Part shown: in pieces, positions 62,988 through 64,000 of the stretch
Layout of the letters: each line of letters opens with the position of its first letter
Numbering within the stretch: the stretch's first letter is position 1
NCBI GenBank assembly: GCA_965279285.1
Contig: OZ257148.1
Location: 1,054,001-1,118,000, forward strand
From: G965279335 sp965279285
Lineage (GTDB): Bacteria > Pseudomonadota > Gammaproteobacteria > DSM-16500
Reading direction: 5' to 3'
Length of the DNA stretch: 64,000 bases
Translations under genes and position numbers: made by a program
The notes under the pieces: model-generated
Seen by the model: only the letters and a program-made list of their open reading frames with translations
Database searches by the model: none
Told to the model about the DNA's origin: nothing

Positions 62988-63598
62988 TGGAACTGCAATT
63001 AATTGGTTCTAAAACCAAAAAAGTTGACTTGTCTGATGCGGTGTTTGGCTGTGCATTCAACAAACCATTGATACATCAAGTTGTAACTGCATTTCTTGCT
63101 GCTGGCAGAGCAGGCACACAGTCGCAAAAAACGCGCGCAGAAGTTCGTGGTGGTGGAGCAAAGCCATTTCGTCAAAAAGGTGGTGGTCGAGCTCGTGCTG
63201 GAACAATCAGAAGCCCACTTTGGCGTAAGGGCGGCGTTGTTTTCGCGGCACAACCTAGAAGTTATGAGCAAAAAGTAAATAAAAAAATGTATCGTGGTGC
63301 TATTCGTTCAATTTTATCTGAGCTATTGCGAACAGACCGGCTATTGGTGGTTGAAGATTTTACTTTAGAGACACCAAAGACGAAAGGTTTGATTAAAAAA
63401 CTTGAAGATATGAATGTTGGCATGAATGTTTTAATTATCGCAGCTAATGTTGATGAAAAATTATACTTAGCAACACGTAATTTACCTTATGTTGATGTAA
63501 GAGATGTTGCAGCTGTTGACCCCGTTGTTCTCGTGGGTATGCAAAAAGTAGTTATTACTTTAGATGCTATTAAACGGTTTGAGGAGTTGTTGAAATGA
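62987..63598 (+). CDS. rplD: 50S ribosomal protein L4
   Basis: The 203-aa L4 lines the exit tunnel with its loop (KTRAEVRGGGAKPFRQKGGG, then RARAGTIRSPLWRKGG). In E. coli it represses the S10 operon. The stop overlaps the rplW start by four bases. Confidence 0.98.
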   Translation: MELQLIGSKTKKVDLSDAVFGCAFNKPLIHQVVTAFLAAGRAGTQSQKTRAEVRGGGAKPFRQKGGGRARAGTIRSPLWRKGGVVFAAQPRSYEQKVNKKMYRGAIRSILSELLRTDRLLVVEDFTLETPKTKGLIKKLEDMNVGMNVLIIAANVDEKLYLATRNLPYVDVRDVAAVDPVVLVGMQKVVITLDAIKRFEELLK

Positions 63599-63888
63599 AA
63601 AATCAGCGCTATTTAAAGATTATTAAGTCTCCTCACTTATCTGAAAAAGCAACAATGGCAGCTGAAAAGCATAATGTACATGTTTTTAAGATTAGTACTG
63701 ATGCAACTAAACCACAAGTTGCAGCCGCAGTTGAATATTTATTTAAAATTAAAGTAAAAGCGGTGCGGATTGTTAATGTGAAAACCAAGCCTAAACGTTT
63801 CGGCACAATTGAAGGTCGAAGTAAAGCATGGAAAAAAGCATACGTAACGTTAGAAGCAGGCCAAAAAATTGAGTTTGCTACTGCATAA
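63595..63888 (+). CDS. rplW: 50S ribosomal protein L23
   Basis: The 97-aa L23 sits at the tunnel exit and docks trigger factor and SRP. SPHLSEKATMAAEKHNVHVF and FKIKVKAVRIVNVKTKPKRF are typical. It starts within rplD (ATGA overlap). Confidence 0.97.
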   Translation: MKNQRYLKIIKSPHLSEKATMAAEKHNVHVFKISTDATKPQVAAAVEYLFKIKVKAVRIVNVKTKPKRFGTIEGRSKAWKKAYVTLEAGQKIEFATA

Positions 63889-63933
63889 GATGATTAATAG
63901 TATGAATTGTAAGTAAATATTTAAGAGGCATGT

Positions 63934-64000
63934 ATGGCATTAGAAAAATCTAAACCAACCTCTCCAGGTCAGCGGTTTGTCTTAAAAGTCTTTAATAAGG
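63934..64000 (+). CDS. rplB: 50S ribosomal protein L2, 3' end outside window
   Basis: The first 22 codons (MALEKSKPTSPGQRFVLKVF) match the L2 N-terminus. AAGAGG precedes the ATG. The gene continues beyond the window in the usual S10-operon order. Confidence 0.93.
   Translation, partial: MALEKSKPTSPGQRFVLKVFNK

Overview
The window looks like a chromosome segment of an AT-rich, host-associated gammaproteobacterium, most likely of the order Legionellales (Coxiella / 'Candidatus Berkiella'-like). This is inference. It rests on the gene order tuf-tRNA-secE-nusG-rplKAJL-rpoBC-rpsLG-fusA-tuf-S10 operon, on an S7 protein with a lineage-type insertion, and on many proteins with eukaryote-like domains (WD40, NACHT, Ser/Thr kinase, PARP, OTU, ankyrin, candidate nuclear-localisation, CaaX and SH3-ligand motifs).

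The window has two contrasting halves. Bases 1-43.5 kb are a fast-evolving accessory island. It starts with the 3' end of a gene made of near-identical WD40 repeats. Next comes a graveyard (2.1-11.5 kb) of decayed insertion sequences (IS21-like, IS3, IS5-like) and decapitated genes (a YhcG-type nuclease, a TOTE primase, a LysR regulator), with an intact higBA toxin-antitoxin pair and an intact SOUL + photolyase pair. At its core (11.6-36.3 kb) are four giant or multidomain genes. Two are NLR-like NACHT proteins (2472 and 2165 aa) that share an almost identical N-terminal module but carry different sensors (HEAT-like repeats versus two WD40 propellers). The other two form a WD40-kinase-PARP family: one intact 1473-aa protein with two seven-bladed propellers, Sel1 repeats, a complete kinase and a PARP-like domain with an H-Y-E triad, and one copy split by a (AGCTT)3 tract whose loss of one unit would restore a single fused frame. 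Toxin-antitoxin modules (abiE, brnTA-like, higA-like) and broken genes lie between them. One of these remnants ends in a CaaX-like tail.

From 36.4 to 43.5 kb follow an internally deleted IS630, an unknown gene, an ankyrin/coiled-coil effector-like protein, a frameshifted OTU-like gene with candidate nuclear-localisation signals and an SLT lysozyme-like gene with a secreted partner. Two fragments resembling tRNA 3' ends (about 32.05 and 40.89 kb) bracket part of the island and may be old attachment sites.

Bases 43.7-64 kb are core translation and transcription machinery in conserved order: tRNA-Tyr, tRNA-Gly, tRNA-Thr, tuf, tRNA-Trp, secE, nusG, rplK, rplA, rplJ, rplL, rpoB, rpoC, rpsL, rpsG, fusA, a second near-identical tuf, then directly rpsJ, rplC, rplD, rplW and the start of rplB. 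Recognisable terminators and a canonical promoter punctuate it.

The most striking candidate system is the clustered NACHT and WD40-kinase-PARP family. Its genes share linkers, Lys-Lys C-termini and repeat sensors that vary at fixed surface positions. Whether it acts as an internal immune (NLR-like) system or as effectors translocated into a eukaryotic host cannot be decided from sequence alone.
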